DNA of 64,000 nucleotides from Muribaculaceae bacterium Isolate-037 (Harlan) (GCA_003762615.1 RIAZ01000020.1:32100-96099), one strand, 5' to 3'; counted from the stretch's first letter, positions 16,543 through 25,982 are shown. Notes: generated from the sequence alone by a model not told the origin. A program made the numbers and translations.

Positions 16543-18144
16543 ATGCGGAATGTTATGAAGGAGAATAGAATCAAATATCCGATTGGATTGCAGTCTTTTG
16601 AGGAATTGCGGCGAGGAGGGTATGTGTATGTCGATAAGACCGGTTTTATCCCGTCGTTGCTGGATAAGAAGTATTATTTTCTGAGTCGTCCGAGACGATT
16701 CGGGAAAAGTCTTACTCTGTCGATGCTGGAGGCTTATTTTTGTGGAAGAAAGGATTTGTTTGAAGGACTTTCCGTGTATGATTGGGAAAGGGATTGGATT
16801 GAATATCCGGTGATACATATTGATTTTAACTCAATGAAAGGGGTGGAACCGGATGAGATAGTTGAGGAACTTCGTCAGATGCTTTTTGAGATTGCCGGAA
16901 ATTACGAGGTGTCACTTCCGTTTGAATCCTATTGGACGCGAGAACGTTATCCGATAGGACGCCTATTTTTTGATCTTATTCGTCTGATGAGTGAGCAATA
17001 TAAGAGAAATGTGGTGGTGCTTATTGATGAATATGACAAAGGTATCATAGAGGTGCTTCATGATGAGCAGTTGCGTATGAATGCCACTGACCTCTTGCGT
17101 CCTTTTTTCAGTGTGCTGAAATCGGCAGATAGATATATAAAATTTGCGTTCATCACGGGGGTATCACGTTTTCGGAATACTACTATTTTCTCCGGAGCCA
17201 ACAACTTGTCGGATATTAGTCTTGATAGAAGATATGCATCTTTCTTGGGTATTACGGAGAAGGAAATGCTTACTTATTTCCAACCTGCATTGAATGATAT
17301 TTCAGAGCGATATGGTTGGAGTTATGATAAAGTTGTGGAAGTGCTTCGCGATCGTTATGATGGTTATCGTTTTACTTCTGAGGAGGAATACGTTTATAAT
17401 CCGTTCAGTCTGTTGAGTGCATTGGATTTTGAGGCATTTCAGGATTATTGGGTGGCTACCGGCACGTCAAAAGTGCTTGCCACTTATCTTAAAGCGTCGA
17501 AATTTACTTTCAGAGATCTTACACGCCGTTGGGTGTCGGCAAATCAATTGGGATCTACTTATACAAAGGAGAATCCTCTTTCGCTTTTTTTTCAGACCGG
17601 TTATCTCACCATACGGGATTTTGACGGGTTTAATGCCTATCGTCTTGGTATCCCCAATCAGGAGGTGCAGAATGCATTGGTGGAACTGATTATTCCTGAA
17701 TTTGTTGAAGGTGTTGATGCTGATACAATAGGAGATATGACAATGACGCTTCGCAAAGCGATTAATTCTGGTGATGTGGATGACATGATGCAGACCCTAC
17801 GCTCATTGATGGCTTCAATTCCTTATCATGAGATTGATGTTAAATTATTGGAGAAACACATGCATTTGTGTATGTATGTTGTGTTCCTTATGTTGGGCGT
17901 TGATACGAAGTGTGAGATTGTGGAATCTGCTGGACGTGTTGATATGGTGGCTCAAACTCCGTGGAGAGTATATGTTTTTGAGTTTAAGATTGACAAGAGT
18001 GCAGAAGAGGCATTGCGACAGATTGATGAGAAGGGATATGCAATTTCGTGGGAAGCGAGTGACAGAAAAGTTATTAAGATAGGCGTGAATTTTTCGTCAA
18101 AACTTCGTACCATCGATAGTTGGATTGCAGAGGTGCGATCATAG
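16543..18144 (+). CDS. AAA-ATPase-like / PD-(D/E)XK nuclease-domain protein
   Basis: A 533-residue protein of the AAA-ATPase_like plus PDDEXK_9 family, common and often multi-copy in gut Bacteroidales. The opening YPIGLQSFEELRRGGYVYVD is typical. The nucleotide site is SRPRRFGKSLTL (Gly-Lys-Ser at 54-56) and Walker B is VVVLIDEYDK near 165. A C-terminal restriction-fold motif reads YVFEFKIDKSAEEAL near 480-495. Function is unknown; a nucleic-acid or defence-related role has been suggested for the fold but is not shown. MRNVM offers two starts; the first is used. Confidence 0.82.
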   Translation: MRNVMKENRIKYPIGLQSFEELRRGGYVYVDKTGFIPSLLDKKYYFLSRPRRFGKSLTLSMLEAYFCGRKDLFEGLSVYDWERDWIEYPVIHIDFNSMKGVEPDEIVEELRQMLFEIAGNYEVSLPFESYWTRERYPIGRLFFDLIRLMSEQYKRNVVVLIDEYDKGIIEVLHDEQLRMNATDLLRPFFSVLKSADRYIKFAFITGVSRFRNTTIFSGANNLSDISLDRRYASFLGITEKEMLTYFQPALNDISERYGWSYDKVVEVLRDRYDGYRFTSEEEYVYNPFSLLSALDFEAFQDYWVATGTSKVLATYLKASKFTFRDLTRRWVSANQLGSTYTKENPLSLFFQTGYLTIRDFDGFNAYRLGIPNQEVQNALVELIIPEFVEGVDADTIGDMTMTLRKAINSGDVDDMMQTLRSLMASIPYHEIDVKLLEKHMHLCMYVVFLMLGVDTKCEIVESAGRVDMVAQTPWRVYVFEFKIDKSAEEALRQIDEKGYAISWEASDRKVIKIGVNFSSKLRTIDSWIAEVRS

Positions 18145-18204
18145 ATGAAGGATAGCTGGTTGTGTCGGGATTTAAGAGAGTGTTGTTATGAAGATGATTA
18201 AGGA

Positions 18205-19782
18205 ATGGCTATGAGTGAAATATTATATCCGATAGGAATACAGTCTTTCTCTAAGTTGAGGGAGGAGGGATATGTGTATGTTGACAAGACTGAATATATA
18301 TGGCGCCTTGTTTCAATGAGTCAGTATGTGTTTCTGAGTCGTCCGCGACGTTTTGGAAAGTCGTTGCTTCTCTCTACGATAGAGGCTTTTTTTGAGGGTA
18401 GGCGGGATCTTTTTGAGGGTCTTGCGATTGAAGGGAGTGATCATGATTGGGGGGAGTATCCTGTGCTTCGGATAGATTTCACCGGCTCGAATTTCAATTC
18501 ACCCGATAGTCTGAAAATTCATCTTGATTTTATGCTTTCCCATTGGGAAAAGAGGTATGGAATCGCTGTTACTGCGAAGGATGCGTATGGATTGCGTTTC
18601 GGACAGGTGATAGAGGAGGCTCACCGGCAGACGGGGAGGAAGGTGGTCATACTGATAGATGAGTATGACAAGCCATTGCTGGAGACTGTTAGCAATGAAC
18701 CGTTGCAAGAGATATATCGTGGGGATCTTCGTGCGTTTTATAGCAATCTGAAGAAGCAGGATGATCATATACGCTTTGCAATGCTTACGGGCGTCACGCG
18801 TTTCGGTCATCTGAGTATCTTCAGTGATCTCAATAACCTTCAGGATATCTCTATGGATGAGCGTTATGCCGGGATATGCGGCGTAACGACAGAGGAACTT
18901 CACCGTTATTTCCAATCAGGAGTGGAGAATTTCGCTGAGCGGGAGGGAATGAGTGTAGAGGAGATATATGAGGAGTTGCGGCGAAATTACGACGGCTATC
19001 ATTTCACTCCGAGAAACAGTCCGGATATATATAATCCATTCAGCTTGCTCAATTCGTTGTCAGCGGGTAGCTTCAGCGACTATTGGTTTCGGACGGGCAC
19101 CCCGTCTTTCTTGATAAGGATGATACGTGATGGTAGGATACCGTTGCGCAGTATAAGTGATTGTGATGCGGATATACGCTCATTGTCAGACGTGTCGTTT
19201 GACTTGTCAAACTATCTCTCGGTGCTCTATCAGAGTGGCTATCTTACGATAAAAGGGTATGACCGGGAATTTGGATCAGTGACATTAGGTTTCCCGAATA
19301 TGGAGGTGGAAAGAGGTTTCTTTGATAGTCTGTTCCGCATCTATACCCCTATGCCGGAACAGGAGACTTCATTTGCCATAAGGAAATTTGTACTTGATAT
19401 AAGGAACGGTAGGACAGAGGATTTTATGCAGCGTCTTCAGAGTTTCTTCTCTGATTTTAAATATGATTCATTTGATCTTCAGAATCTTGAACGTCATTAT
19501 CAAGACGTAATCTACATACTGATGAAGTTGATGGGCTTCTATACAGACATAGAATATAAGACGGCTTCCGGCAGGATAGATATGGTTGTCAAGACATCAG
19601 CGTATATCTATGTGTTCGAATTTAAGATTGACAGGTCTGCACAGGAGGCAATGGCACAGATAGACAGTAAGGATTACTTATTGCCGTTTAAGTCTGATGG
19701 CAGGACCTTGGTAAAGGTTGGAGCCAATTTCTCTACGGAGACTCGCTCAATTGACAGTTGGATTACGGAAGCGATTTATTGA
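18205..19782 (+). CDS. AAA-ATPase-like / PD-(D/E)XK nuclease-domain protein, second copy
   Basis: A 525-residue paralogue of the preceding gene, 60 bases downstream and probably cotranscribed. It has the same order: YPIGIQSFSKLREEGYVYVD opening, SRPRRFGKSLLL (GKS at 51-53), VVILIDEYDKPLLE, and the C-terminal YVFEFKIDRSAQEAM nuclease-like motif. The two copies differ clearly in the middle region, so this is not a recent duplication. Catalytic-looking residues are intact in both. The biological role is unknown. Confidence 0.82.
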   Translation: MAMSEILYPIGIQSFSKLREEGYVYVDKTEYIWRLVSMSQYVFLSRPRRFGKSLLLSTIEAFFEGRRDLFEGLAIEGSDHDWGEYPVLRIDFTGSNFNSPDSLKIHLDFMLSHWEKRYGIAVTAKDAYGLRFGQVIEEAHRQTGRKVVILIDEYDKPLLETVSNEPLQEIYRGDLRAFYSNLKKQDDHIRFAMLTGVTRFGHLSIFSDLNNLQDISMDERYAGICGVTTEELHRYFQSGVENFAEREGMSVEEIYEELRRNYDGYHFTPRNSPDIYNPFSLLNSLSAGSFSDYWFRTGTPSFLIRMIRDGRIPLRSISDCDADIRSLSDVSFDLSNYLSVLYQSGYLTIKGYDREFGSVTLGFPNMEVERGFFDSLFRIYTPMPEQETSFAIRKFVLDIRNGRTEDFMQRLQSFFSDFKYDSFDLQNLERHYQDVIYILMKLMGFYTDIEYKTASGRIDMVVKTSAYIYVFEFKIDRSAQEAMAQIDSKDYLLPFKSDGRTLVKVGANFSTETRSIDSWITEAIY

Positions 19783-19836
19783 AGTTAGATAGGGTCCTGT
19801 TTTTGAAGGATTATTTATGGGGGTATTATACACAAT

Positions 19837-19862
19837 GAAAGCCATCTTTCGGGATGGCTTTC
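19837..19862. terminator. Hairpin between convergent genes
   Basis: GAAAGCCATC (19837-19846) pairs perfectly with GATGGCTTTC (19853-19862) around TTTCGG. There is no long T-run on either side, so termination strength is uncertain. Confidence 0.5.
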
Positions 19863-19911
19863 GTCGTGAATAAGGAATGTCGGCAGATATGTCTGCCTGC
19901 TGACGTTGTGG

Positions 19912-20028
19912 TCAGCCGAAGATGCTCCTGATCTGGAGACACATGAGGGCAAGTCCTAATGCGCATAGAGTGGCGAACCCTAATTGTGACAAGTTGGCAG
20001 ATGTCTTGCGTTGAGATGTAGTCTTCAT
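19912..20028 (-). CDS. Small single-span membrane protein, 38 residues
   Basis: An ATG at 20028 opens MKTTSQRKTSANLSQLGFAT followed by LCALGLALMCLQIRSIFG and a stop. A basic, polar N-terminus precedes one hydrophobic stretch of about 17 residues, the layout of a small inner-membrane protein. A TAACTTTG promoter box lies about 95 bases upstream and a 10-base inverted repeat sits just beyond it. No known family recognised. No other gene covers 19783-20266. Confidence 0.5.
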   Translation of the reverse strand: MKTTSQRKTSANLSQLGFATLCALGLALMCLQIRSIFG

Positions 20029-20122
20029 GATTGTTTTGTGTTGAATGTTTATAAATCTGTTTGGCGTCGGCGGTCGGTCGCTGTAATGGAATCAAAAGTT
20101 GACCGCCTTACTTTTGATGTTG

Positions 20123-20162
20123 CAAAGTTAGATTCTTTAACTGCCATTATTGGGCAGTTAAA
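20123..20162 (-). promoter_or_regulatory. Promoter with inverted repeat upstream of the 38-residue gene
   Basis: TAACTTTG (minus strand, 20123-20130) matches the -7 consensus. Directly upstream, TTTAACTGCC (20136-20145) and GGCAGTTAAA (20153-20162) form a perfect 10-base inverted repeat over the -33 region, a plausible operator. Confidence 0.45.
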
Positions 20163-20206
20163 TGTTAATATGTATTAATAGTTGTTGTGGGATTGCTAAT
20201 GTGCAT

Positions 20207-20245
20207 AAAAAAAGGAATCTCCGGATTTCCGGAAATTCCTTTTTT
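20207..20245 (-). terminator. Terminator after the BI-1 family gene
   Basis: GGAAT-TCCGGA / TCCGGA-ATTCC stem (20214-20239, one mismatch) flanked by A-run and T-run, so it can act on both strands. Confidence 0.75.
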
Positions 20246-20266
20246 AGTTAGAATCTGAGAATTGTC

Positions 20267-20989
20267 TCAGTCGCGTGAGCCACCGCCGAAGATGCGGAGA
20301 AGGAAGAGGAAGAGGTTGATGAAATCGAGGTAGAGATTGAGCGCACCCATAGTGGCGAGTTTGTCGGCAAGCTGCGGATCAAGATTAGCGGCTGCGAGAC
20401 GTTTCACTTGCTGGGTATCCCATGCGGTGAGACCTGTGAATATCAGGACACCTACGATTGAGATAATCCATTCCATTGTGCTGTTGGCCCAAAAGATGTT
20501 GACTACGGATGCAATGATGAGTCCGAATAGAGCCATCATAAGGTAGGTGCCCATCTTTGAGAGATCAGACTTGGTGAAATATCCGTAAACCGACATTGCG
20601 CCAAACGTACCGGCAGTGATGAAGAATGTGTATACGATAGTGCCTATGCGGTAGGCTATGAATATCGGAGCGAGCCATACGCCCATTATTGCGGAGAATA
20701 CGCAGAAGAGCAGAAGGCAGGTTGAGGTAGACATCTTCGCCATACGTGTGGGTAGTATCCATGCCATTGCAAGCATTACGATGAACATGCCCCAGAATAC
20801 AAGCTGGTTGCCGAAGATGAACTGCATGGCAGCTGCGCTTGATGCTACACCGAGCGCACAGAATGCCGAGATCAGAAGACCGATGAACATGCGCACGTAG
20901 ACGCGTTTCATCACGGAGTTCACCTGATTCACGATTGCGCCTGACCCATAGTAGGGTGGAGGCGTCATGTTTTGATTCCTGTAATCCAT
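20267..20989 (-). CDS. Bax inhibitor-1/YccA family membrane protein
   Basis: A 240-residue protein with seven hydrophobic segments from about residue 32 to 215, the BI-1 (TMBIM) layout. A short proline/tyrosine-rich cytoplasmic tail (NMTPPPYYG) precedes them. The sequence TAWDTQQVKRL near 195 and the acidic/basic C-terminal loop fit the family. Bacterial members have been linked to calcium leak (BsYetJ) and to FtsH modulation (YccA); which applies here cannot be told. It ends LRIFGGGSRD. It is monocistronic between its terminator and argS, which is on the same strand and upstream. Confidence 0.88.
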   Translation of the reverse strand: MDYRNQNMTPPPYYGSGAIVNQVNSVMKRVYVRMFIGLLISAFCALGVASSAAAMQFIFGNQLVFWGMFIVMLAMAWILPTRMAKMSTSTCLLLFCVFSAIMGVWLAPIFIAYRIGTIVYTFFITAGTFGAMSVYGYFTKSDLSKMGTYLMMALFGLIIASVVNIFWANSTMEWIISIVGVLIFTGLTAWDTQQVKRLAAANLDPQLADKLATMGALNLYLDFINLFLFLLRIFGGGSRD

Positions 20990-21132
20990 ATTGATTGAAT
21001 TAGTTTTACTTTTGTTTAATTGTTGTGGAAATGATCCGGAATATCCGGAGATAACATAAATCTGTCGTCTGTATAATAAGACAACAAATTATATGCCAAG
21101 TTTATTTGCCACGAACGATTTTTTTATGTGAA

Positions 21133-22908
21133 TCACATTCTTTCAGGCATTTCCATGCCGAGAAGTGATACTCCGGACTTCAGTGTGCGGGCCACGACAG
21201 CTGACAGCAGGAGACGGAACGTGCGTTTTGCCTCATCTTCCTCCTTGAGGATGGAGTAGTCGTGATAGAACTGGTTGTACTCCTTAGCAAGATCATAGCA
21301 ATAATTGGCGATAAGGGCGGGGGAGTAGGTCCTGCCAGCCTCCTTCACTACCGATGGGAAGTCTGCCACTTTCTGAATCAATGTGGATTCCTTCTCGTTG
21401 GGAGTGGTCTGCGGTGTGGCTGACATGTCGATGCCTCCGGCGCGACGTATCACTGACTGGATGCGTGCGTAGGTGTACTGAAGGAACGGACCCGTGTTGC
21501 CGTTGAAATCGATTGATTCCTTCGGATTGAAGAGCATATTCTTCTTGGGGTCTACTTTAAGAAGGAAATATTTCAGCGCACCGAGTCCAACCATACGTGC
21601 CACTTCGGCAGCCTCTTCCTCCGGCATATCGGCAAAGCGGTCGGCAGAGGTCTCACGTGCGGAATCCACCATCTGCTGTATGAGGTCGTCGGCATCCACC
21701 ACAGTGCCTTCGCGAGATTTCATCTTACCTTCAGGAAGCTCAACCATACCGTAGGAGAAATGGGTGAGATCCTTGCCCCATTTGAAACCGAGCTTGTCAA
21801 GTAGGAGCGACAGCACCTGGAAATGATAGTTCTGCTCGTTGCCCACCACGTATATCATCTTGTCGATGGGGAAATCCTGATAGCGCAGTTTCGCGGTGCC
21901 GATATCCTGGGTCATGTAGACGGATGTGCCGTCAGCACGAAGCAGAAGCTTATGGTCAAGACCGTCGCCTGTGAGGTCGGCCCATACTGAACCATCCTCC
22001 TTGCGATACATTATCCCTTTCTCAATACCTCCGAGCACGAGATCCTTACCTTCAAGATAGGTGTCGCTTTCATAATATATCTTGTCGAAGTTTACACCAA
22101 GACGACGGTAGGTCTCATCAAATCCTTCATATACCCATTCATTCATAGTCTTCCAGAGAGAGCGCACCTCCTCGTCGCCGGCTTCCCATTTGCGAAGCAT
22201 CTCGCGGGCCTCCAGCATGAGGGGGGATTCAGCTTCTGCCTCCTCCTTGGTGCGTCCGTTATCCATAAGTTCCTTCACTTCCGCCTTGAAATGCTTGTCG
22301 AATTCCACGTAGAAATCGCCGATAAGGTGGTCGCCCTTCTTCCCGGCTGATTCAGGAGTGGCACCATTTCCCCATTTCTTCCATGCGAGCATCGACTTGC
22401 AGATGTGTATGCCTCGGTCGTTGACGATGTTGGTCTTCACCACTTTGTGACCGTTAGCCTCAAGTATGCAAGAAAGGGAATATCCGAGAAGATTATTCCT
22501 TACGTGACCGAGGTGAAGAGGTTTGTTGGTGTTGGGGGATGAGTATTCCACCATTACGAGGTCGGAATTTTCATCAGCTTTCTTTATGCCGAAGTTGGAA
22601 TCTGCTGCAATATCGTGGAGGATACCGAGCCAGAATGCCGGGTTGATTGATATGTTGAGGAATCCTTTCACCACATTGAATTTCTCCACTGCCGGCTCAT
22701 TGGTCACGAGCCATTCGCCGATTTCTGTGGCAGTGGCTTCGGGCGACTTGTGGGATGCCTTCAGATATGGGAACACCACGATGGTGAGATTGCCTTCAAA
22801 TTCCTTTCTTGTAGCCTGTGGCACGATGGATGCCGGATCAATTGAAACTCCGTAAAGGCTGGAGATCGCTTTTGCAACAGCACCAGAGATTATTGATTCT
22901 ACTGTCAT
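21133..22908 (-). CDS. argS: Arginyl-tRNA synthetase
   Basis: A 591-residue class I aminoacyl-tRNA synthetase charging tRNA-Arg. The frame extends to 22995, but the start at 22908 (MTVESIISGAVAKAI) is the conventional N-terminus and lies downstream of a good promoter. The Arg N-terminal (Add-1) domain is followed by the HIGH motif HLGH (132-135, in SSPNTNKPLHLGH). The KMSKS-like loop is KMKSREG, and the C-terminal anticodon-binding DALR domain ends SLLGMEMPERM. No truncation. Confidence 0.97.
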   Translation of the reverse strand: MTVESIISGAVAKAISSLYGVSIDPASIVPQATRKEFEGNLTIVVFPYLKASHKSPEATATEIGEWLVTNEPAVEKFNVVKGFLNISINPAFWLGILHDIAADSNFGIKKADENSDLVMVEYSSPNTNKPLHLGHVRNNLLGYSLSCILEANGHKVVKTNIVNDRGIHICKSMLAWKKWGNGATPESAGKKGDHLIGDFYVEFDKHFKAEVKELMDNGRTKEEAEAESPLMLEAREMLRKWEAGDEEVRSLWKTMNEWVYEGFDETYRRLGVNFDKIYYESDTYLEGKDLVLGGIEKGIMYRKEDGSVWADLTGDGLDHKLLLRADGTSVYMTQDIGTAKLRYQDFPIDKMIYVVGNEQNYHFQVLSLLLDKLGFKWGKDLTHFSYGMVELPEGKMKSREGTVVDADDLIQQMVDSARETSADRFADMPEEEAAEVARMVGLGALKYFLLKVDPKKNMLFNPKESIDFNGNTGPFLQYTYARIQSVIRRAGGIDMSATPQTTPNEKESTLIQKVADFPSVVKEAGRTYSPALIANYCYDLAKEYNQFYHDYSILKEEDEAKRTFRLLLSAVVARTLKSGVSLLGMEMPERM

Positions 22909-22999
22909 TGTCGTTGTTGTCTGTGAGAATGTTATGATTAATTGACAAGGGGGAGTGTGCAGATTGTGATAAAATGGCTGCATTGCTCCTACCACGTTG

Positions 23000-23031
23000 C
23001 AAAATTAGCAAAAAAAGAGCGCTTTCACAAA
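23000..23031 (-). promoter_or_regulatory. argS promoter, inside the HU terminator
   Basis: On the minus strand TTTG (23028-23031), 20-base spacer, TAATTTTG (23000-23007). The -33 element sits in the hairpin of the upstream HU terminator and the -7 box just beyond its T-run. Confidence 0.65.
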
Positions 23032-23046
23032 TAGTGGAAACGCTCT
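23010..23046 (-). terminator. Terminator of the HU gene
   Basis: Read on the minus strand, AGAGCGTTTCCAC pairs with GTGAAAGCGCTCT with small bulges and is followed by a run of seven T. Confidence 0.75.
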
Positions 23047-23101
23047 CTTACTTTATGAGTCACAAAGATTGATGCTTCGTGTGTCGCTTTAGATGAGAAT
23101 G

Positions 23102-23365
23102 TTACTTGCCGAGCCCGTCAGCAGGTTTGAATTTAACGGTCTTGCGTGCTGCAATCGTGATTTTCTCCTTAGTCTTGGGATTGATACCGGTGCGTTCCGG
23201 TTTTTCCACCACTGAGAATGTGCCGAAGCCGATGAGCTGCACCTTATCGTCATTGGCGAGAGCCTGTGCGATAGATTCAAGACAAGCATCAAGAGCCGCT
23301 TTTGCAGCCACTTTGTTCATATCCGCTTTTGCAGCGATTTCATTGATGAGATCTCCTTTTGTCAT
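23102..23365 (-). CDS. HU-family DNA-binding protein
   Basis: An 87-residue histone-like protein. MTKGDLINEIAAKADMNK is the typical HU start, GFGTFSVVEKPERTGINPKT contains the conserved beta-arm with the Arg-Asn-Pro region (here TGINPKT), and it ends in a short basic segment. It bends and compacts DNA as a dimer. It stands alone with its own terminator; an inverted repeat lies upstream. HU and IHF subunits are hard to separate by eye. Confidence 0.95.
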   Translation of the reverse strand: MTKGDLINEIAAKADMNKVAAKAALDACLESIAQALANDDKVQLIGFGTFSVVEKPERTGINPKTKEKITIAARKTVKFKPADGLGK

Positions 23366-23406
23366 GATTTCAATATGTTTTTTATGAATATAAAATAAAT
23401 TTATGC

Positions 23407-23431
23407 AAATGAAGTTGATTAAACTTCATTT
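23407..23431. promoter_or_regulatory. Inverted repeat upstream of the HU gene
   Basis: AAATGAAGTT and AACTTCATTT are perfect 10-base arms around GATTA, 42-66 bases upstream of the HU start. It could be an operator or an upstream hairpin. The wider gap 23366-23526 is AT-rich with no gene. Confidence 0.4.
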
Positions 23432-23526
23432 CTATAGTTTATAATATAGAACAATAGAAAGGTGTAAAAGTATTACGAAAATAGAGAAAATGTTAAGTAA
23501 TCGTAAAAAAAGGGGGGAATGGAATG

Positions 23527-23558
23527 AAAAAGCGTGCGGTATGGATGATACCGCACGC
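23527..23558 (-). terminator. Terminator of the GH3 gene
   Basis: GCGTGCGGTAT (23532-23542) pairs perfectly with ATACCGCACGC (23548-23558) around GGATG; T-run on the minus strand at 23527-23531. Confidence 0.85.
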
Positions 23559-23601
23559 AAATTATCATATCAATATCCTCAGTTATTTCCGGATGATTTT
23601 A

Positions 23602-25941
23602 TCAGATGTTGGGCTTTGACCACACTTTGGTCTCGGTGCAGTTGGCTTTAATTTTCTCGCTTCCGATTGTGAACTGGAACTCACCCTTCTCGATTGTCCA
23701 TTTGCCGTCGTAATTCACGAATGCAAGGTCGGATGCCGGAATCTGGAAATCGAGTTTCTTACTTTCGCCAGCCTTTAGGTCGAGTTTGTCGAACCCTCTC
23801 ACGCGGAGCACGTCGGGAGTGATCGATGCTACGAGGTCAGAGCTGTAAAGGATAACCGGTTCCATACCGTCAACGTTGCCGCTGTTGGTTACAGTGATTC
23901 CGATAGTCAGGATGTCGTCGGCAGAGAAATCTGTCTTGTCGATGGTTATGTCGGAATATTTGAAGGTGGTGTAGCTCATGCCGTATCCGAAAGGCCACTG
24001 CACGTCGATGTCAGCATTATAGTTGTATGCGCCCGACATTGTTTCGACAGTCTCACAAGGTTTGTGGTCGTATGTGGCGAGAGCGTTGATCCATTTCGGA
24101 TATGTGTAGGGCAGTTTTGCACTGAAGTTGCGTTTGCCGGAAAGGAGCAGGGCGAGAGCGTCACCACCATAATTCCCGGGGAGCAGCACGTCTACAACTG
24201 CACTTGCGAGGGGCTCGATCTCACGGATGATGCGCGGACGTCCCTCATTAAGCACGAGCACGATGGGTTTGCCGGTAGCTGCAAGAGCTTTCACCAGTGC
24301 AGTCTGGCGTGGTGAGAGGGTGAGGTCATTCGTATTGCCGGGAGTCTCACAATATGAGTTCTCTCCGATACAAGCAACGATCATGTCTACACCACGGGCA
24401 GCCGCCACGGCTTTCTCTATGCGCACGTTGGTCTCAGCCTCCCATTTGCCGAAGTCCTGCACGTAGTCCATACCCTGTTCGAGCACCACATTTGATGTGC
24501 CATATTCGTTGCAAAGAGCCTCATATATGGTGTTATACTGTGAATGGAACTTGGGATCGTCAGTGCCTTGCCAAGTGTAAGACCATCCTCCGTTGAGAGA
24601 ACGCATTGTGTTGGCGTTTGGACCGGTCACGAGGATGCGTTTCCCTTTGGCAATGGGGAGAACGTTGTTCTCATTCTTTAGAAGCACCTCACTCTGCACA
24701 GCCAGCTCAAGAGCCTTCATAGCGTGCTGTTCGCTGCCGAAGAGAGGATAATCCTTCGGATTTGTGGCAGGGATCTCGAAGAGTCCGAGACGCAGTTTGA
24801 GGCGGACAATTCTTGACACAGCGTCATCAATACGTTCTTTTGACACCTTACCCTCCTCGACAAGTTCCTTCAGCAATGTGCAGAACTCCATGTCGTATGG
24901 GGTCATCGACATGTCGATTCCGGCATTGATCGCCATCATTATTGCCTCCTTATAGTCGGCAGCCACCTTGTCGCGTTTCCAGATATTATGAATGTCTGCC
25001 CAGTCGGTCACGATCATACCGTCCCAGTTTAGGTCTTCTTTCAGCCAAGTGGTAAGCATCTCATAGTTTGCATGGAACGGCACACCATTGTTGATGCCTG
25101 AATTGACCATGACTGACAGTGCTCCGGCGCGTATAGCCTCCTTGAAAGGATGGAAATATTTCTCACGCAGGTCTACCGGATTGATTGATGACGGGGTGCG
25201 GTCTTTTCCTGTGACGGGGTTGCCGTAAGCCATATAGTGCTTCAGACAGGCAGCCACGTTCTTGGAGCCGACATGATTCGGGTCATCGCCCTGATAGCCC
25301 TTCACCATCTCGATAGCCATCGCACCGTTGATATACGGGTCTTCACCGAAGCTTTCCCATATACGGCTCCATACCGGGTTGCGTCCGAGGTCCATCACGG
25401 GATTATATACCCAAGGGATTGCACATGCACGCGATTCGTAGGCGCATATCTCCGCACCCTCTCTTACGAGATCACGGTTGAAGGATGCAGCCATATTGAT
25501 TTCCTGCGGGAACAATGTTCCCCCCTTTGTATAGGTGGTGCCGTGGTTCTGGTCAACACCATATATGTCGGGCACTCCGATATATTTCATTGAAGCGTCT
25601 TGGATTCCGCTGATGATATTATACCATATTTCAGGGTCTTGAGCCTCTCCGAGAGGAGTGTTGAGTACGGAACCGACACGATATTTCTCGAAAGCGTTCT
25701 GCACTTTTTCCGGATTGAGGGTCACTTTCCCGTCGGTAAGTGAGTCTGCGAGTATGACGTCAATGTTGATCTCACACATCTGTCCCACTTTATCGTCGAG
25801 CGACATTTTGGATACTATTTCCGACACTCGTTTTTCAAGGTCGTTGTCAGCCGGTATTGCCGGCGACATGGCTCTGTCAGACGTGTTGCGTCCGCAGGCG
25901 AGCGCAAGCAAGGATAGAGCTGCAAAGGATAATTTTTTCAT
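23602..25941 (-). CDS. bglX: Glycoside hydrolase family 3 beta-glucosidase-type lipoprotein
   Basis: A 779-residue enzyme with a lipoprotein signal (LSLLALACGR), so anchored on the periplasmic or surface side. The frame is open to 26049 but the Met at 25941 gives the signal peptide and lies 42 bases after the promoter. It has the full BglX order: N-terminal GH3 barrel (about 35-380) with the nucleophile Asp in MIVTDWADIHN, the C-terminal GH3 domain (about 410-630) and a fibronectin-III-like domain at the end. It cleaves terminal beta-linked glucose or xylose from oligosaccharides; exact specificity is unknown. No polysaccharide-utilisation genes adjoin it. Confidence 0.93.
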   Translation of the reverse strand: MKKLSFAALSLLALACGRNTSDRAMSPAIPADNDLEKRVSEIVSKMSLDDKVGQMCEINIDVILADSLTDGKVTLNPEKVQNAFEKYRVGSVLNTPLGEAQDPEIWYNIISGIQDASMKYIGVPDIYGVDQNHGTTYTKGGTLFPQEINMAASFNRDLVREGAEICAYESRACAIPWVYNPVMDLGRNPVWSRIWESFGEDPYINGAMAIEMVKGYQGDDPNHVGSKNVAACLKHYMAYGNPVTGKDRTPSSINPVDLREKYFHPFKEAIRAGALSVMVNSGINNGVPFHANYEMLTTWLKEDLNWDGMIVTDWADIHNIWKRDKVAADYKEAIMMAINAGIDMSMTPYDMEFCTLLKELVEEGKVSKERIDDAVSRIVRLKLRLGLFEIPATNPKDYPLFGSEQHAMKALELAVQSEVLLKNENNVLPIAKGKRILVTGPNANTMRSLNGGWSYTWQGTDDPKFHSQYNTIYEALCNEYGTSNVVLEQGMDYVQDFGKWEAETNVRIEKAVAAARGVDMIVACIGENSYCETPGNTNDLTLSPRQTALVKALAATGKPIVLVLNEGRPRIIREIEPLASAVVDVLLPGNYGGDALALLLSGKRNFSAKLPYTYPKWINALATYDHKPCETVETMSGAYNYNADIDVQWPFGYGMSYTTFKYSDITIDKTDFSADDILTIGITVTNSGNVDGMEPVILYSSDLVASITPDVLRVRGFDKLDLKAGESKKLDFQIPASDLAFVNYDGKWTIEKGEFQFTIGSEKIKANCTETKVWSKPNI

Positions 25942-25982
25942 TTGAGAAAAGTTGGTTAGGTTATACTGAGTTAGTAGTTCAG

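Noticed and set aside
20267..20989. A holin or toxin reading of the BI-1 gene
   Set aside because: Seven hydrophobic segments and the TMBIM layout fit BI-1/YccA; no toxin or phage context.
22909..22995. N-terminal extension of ArgS to 22995
   Set aside because: It would reach almost to the -7 box and adds residues absent from the family; the Met at 22908 matches the usual start.
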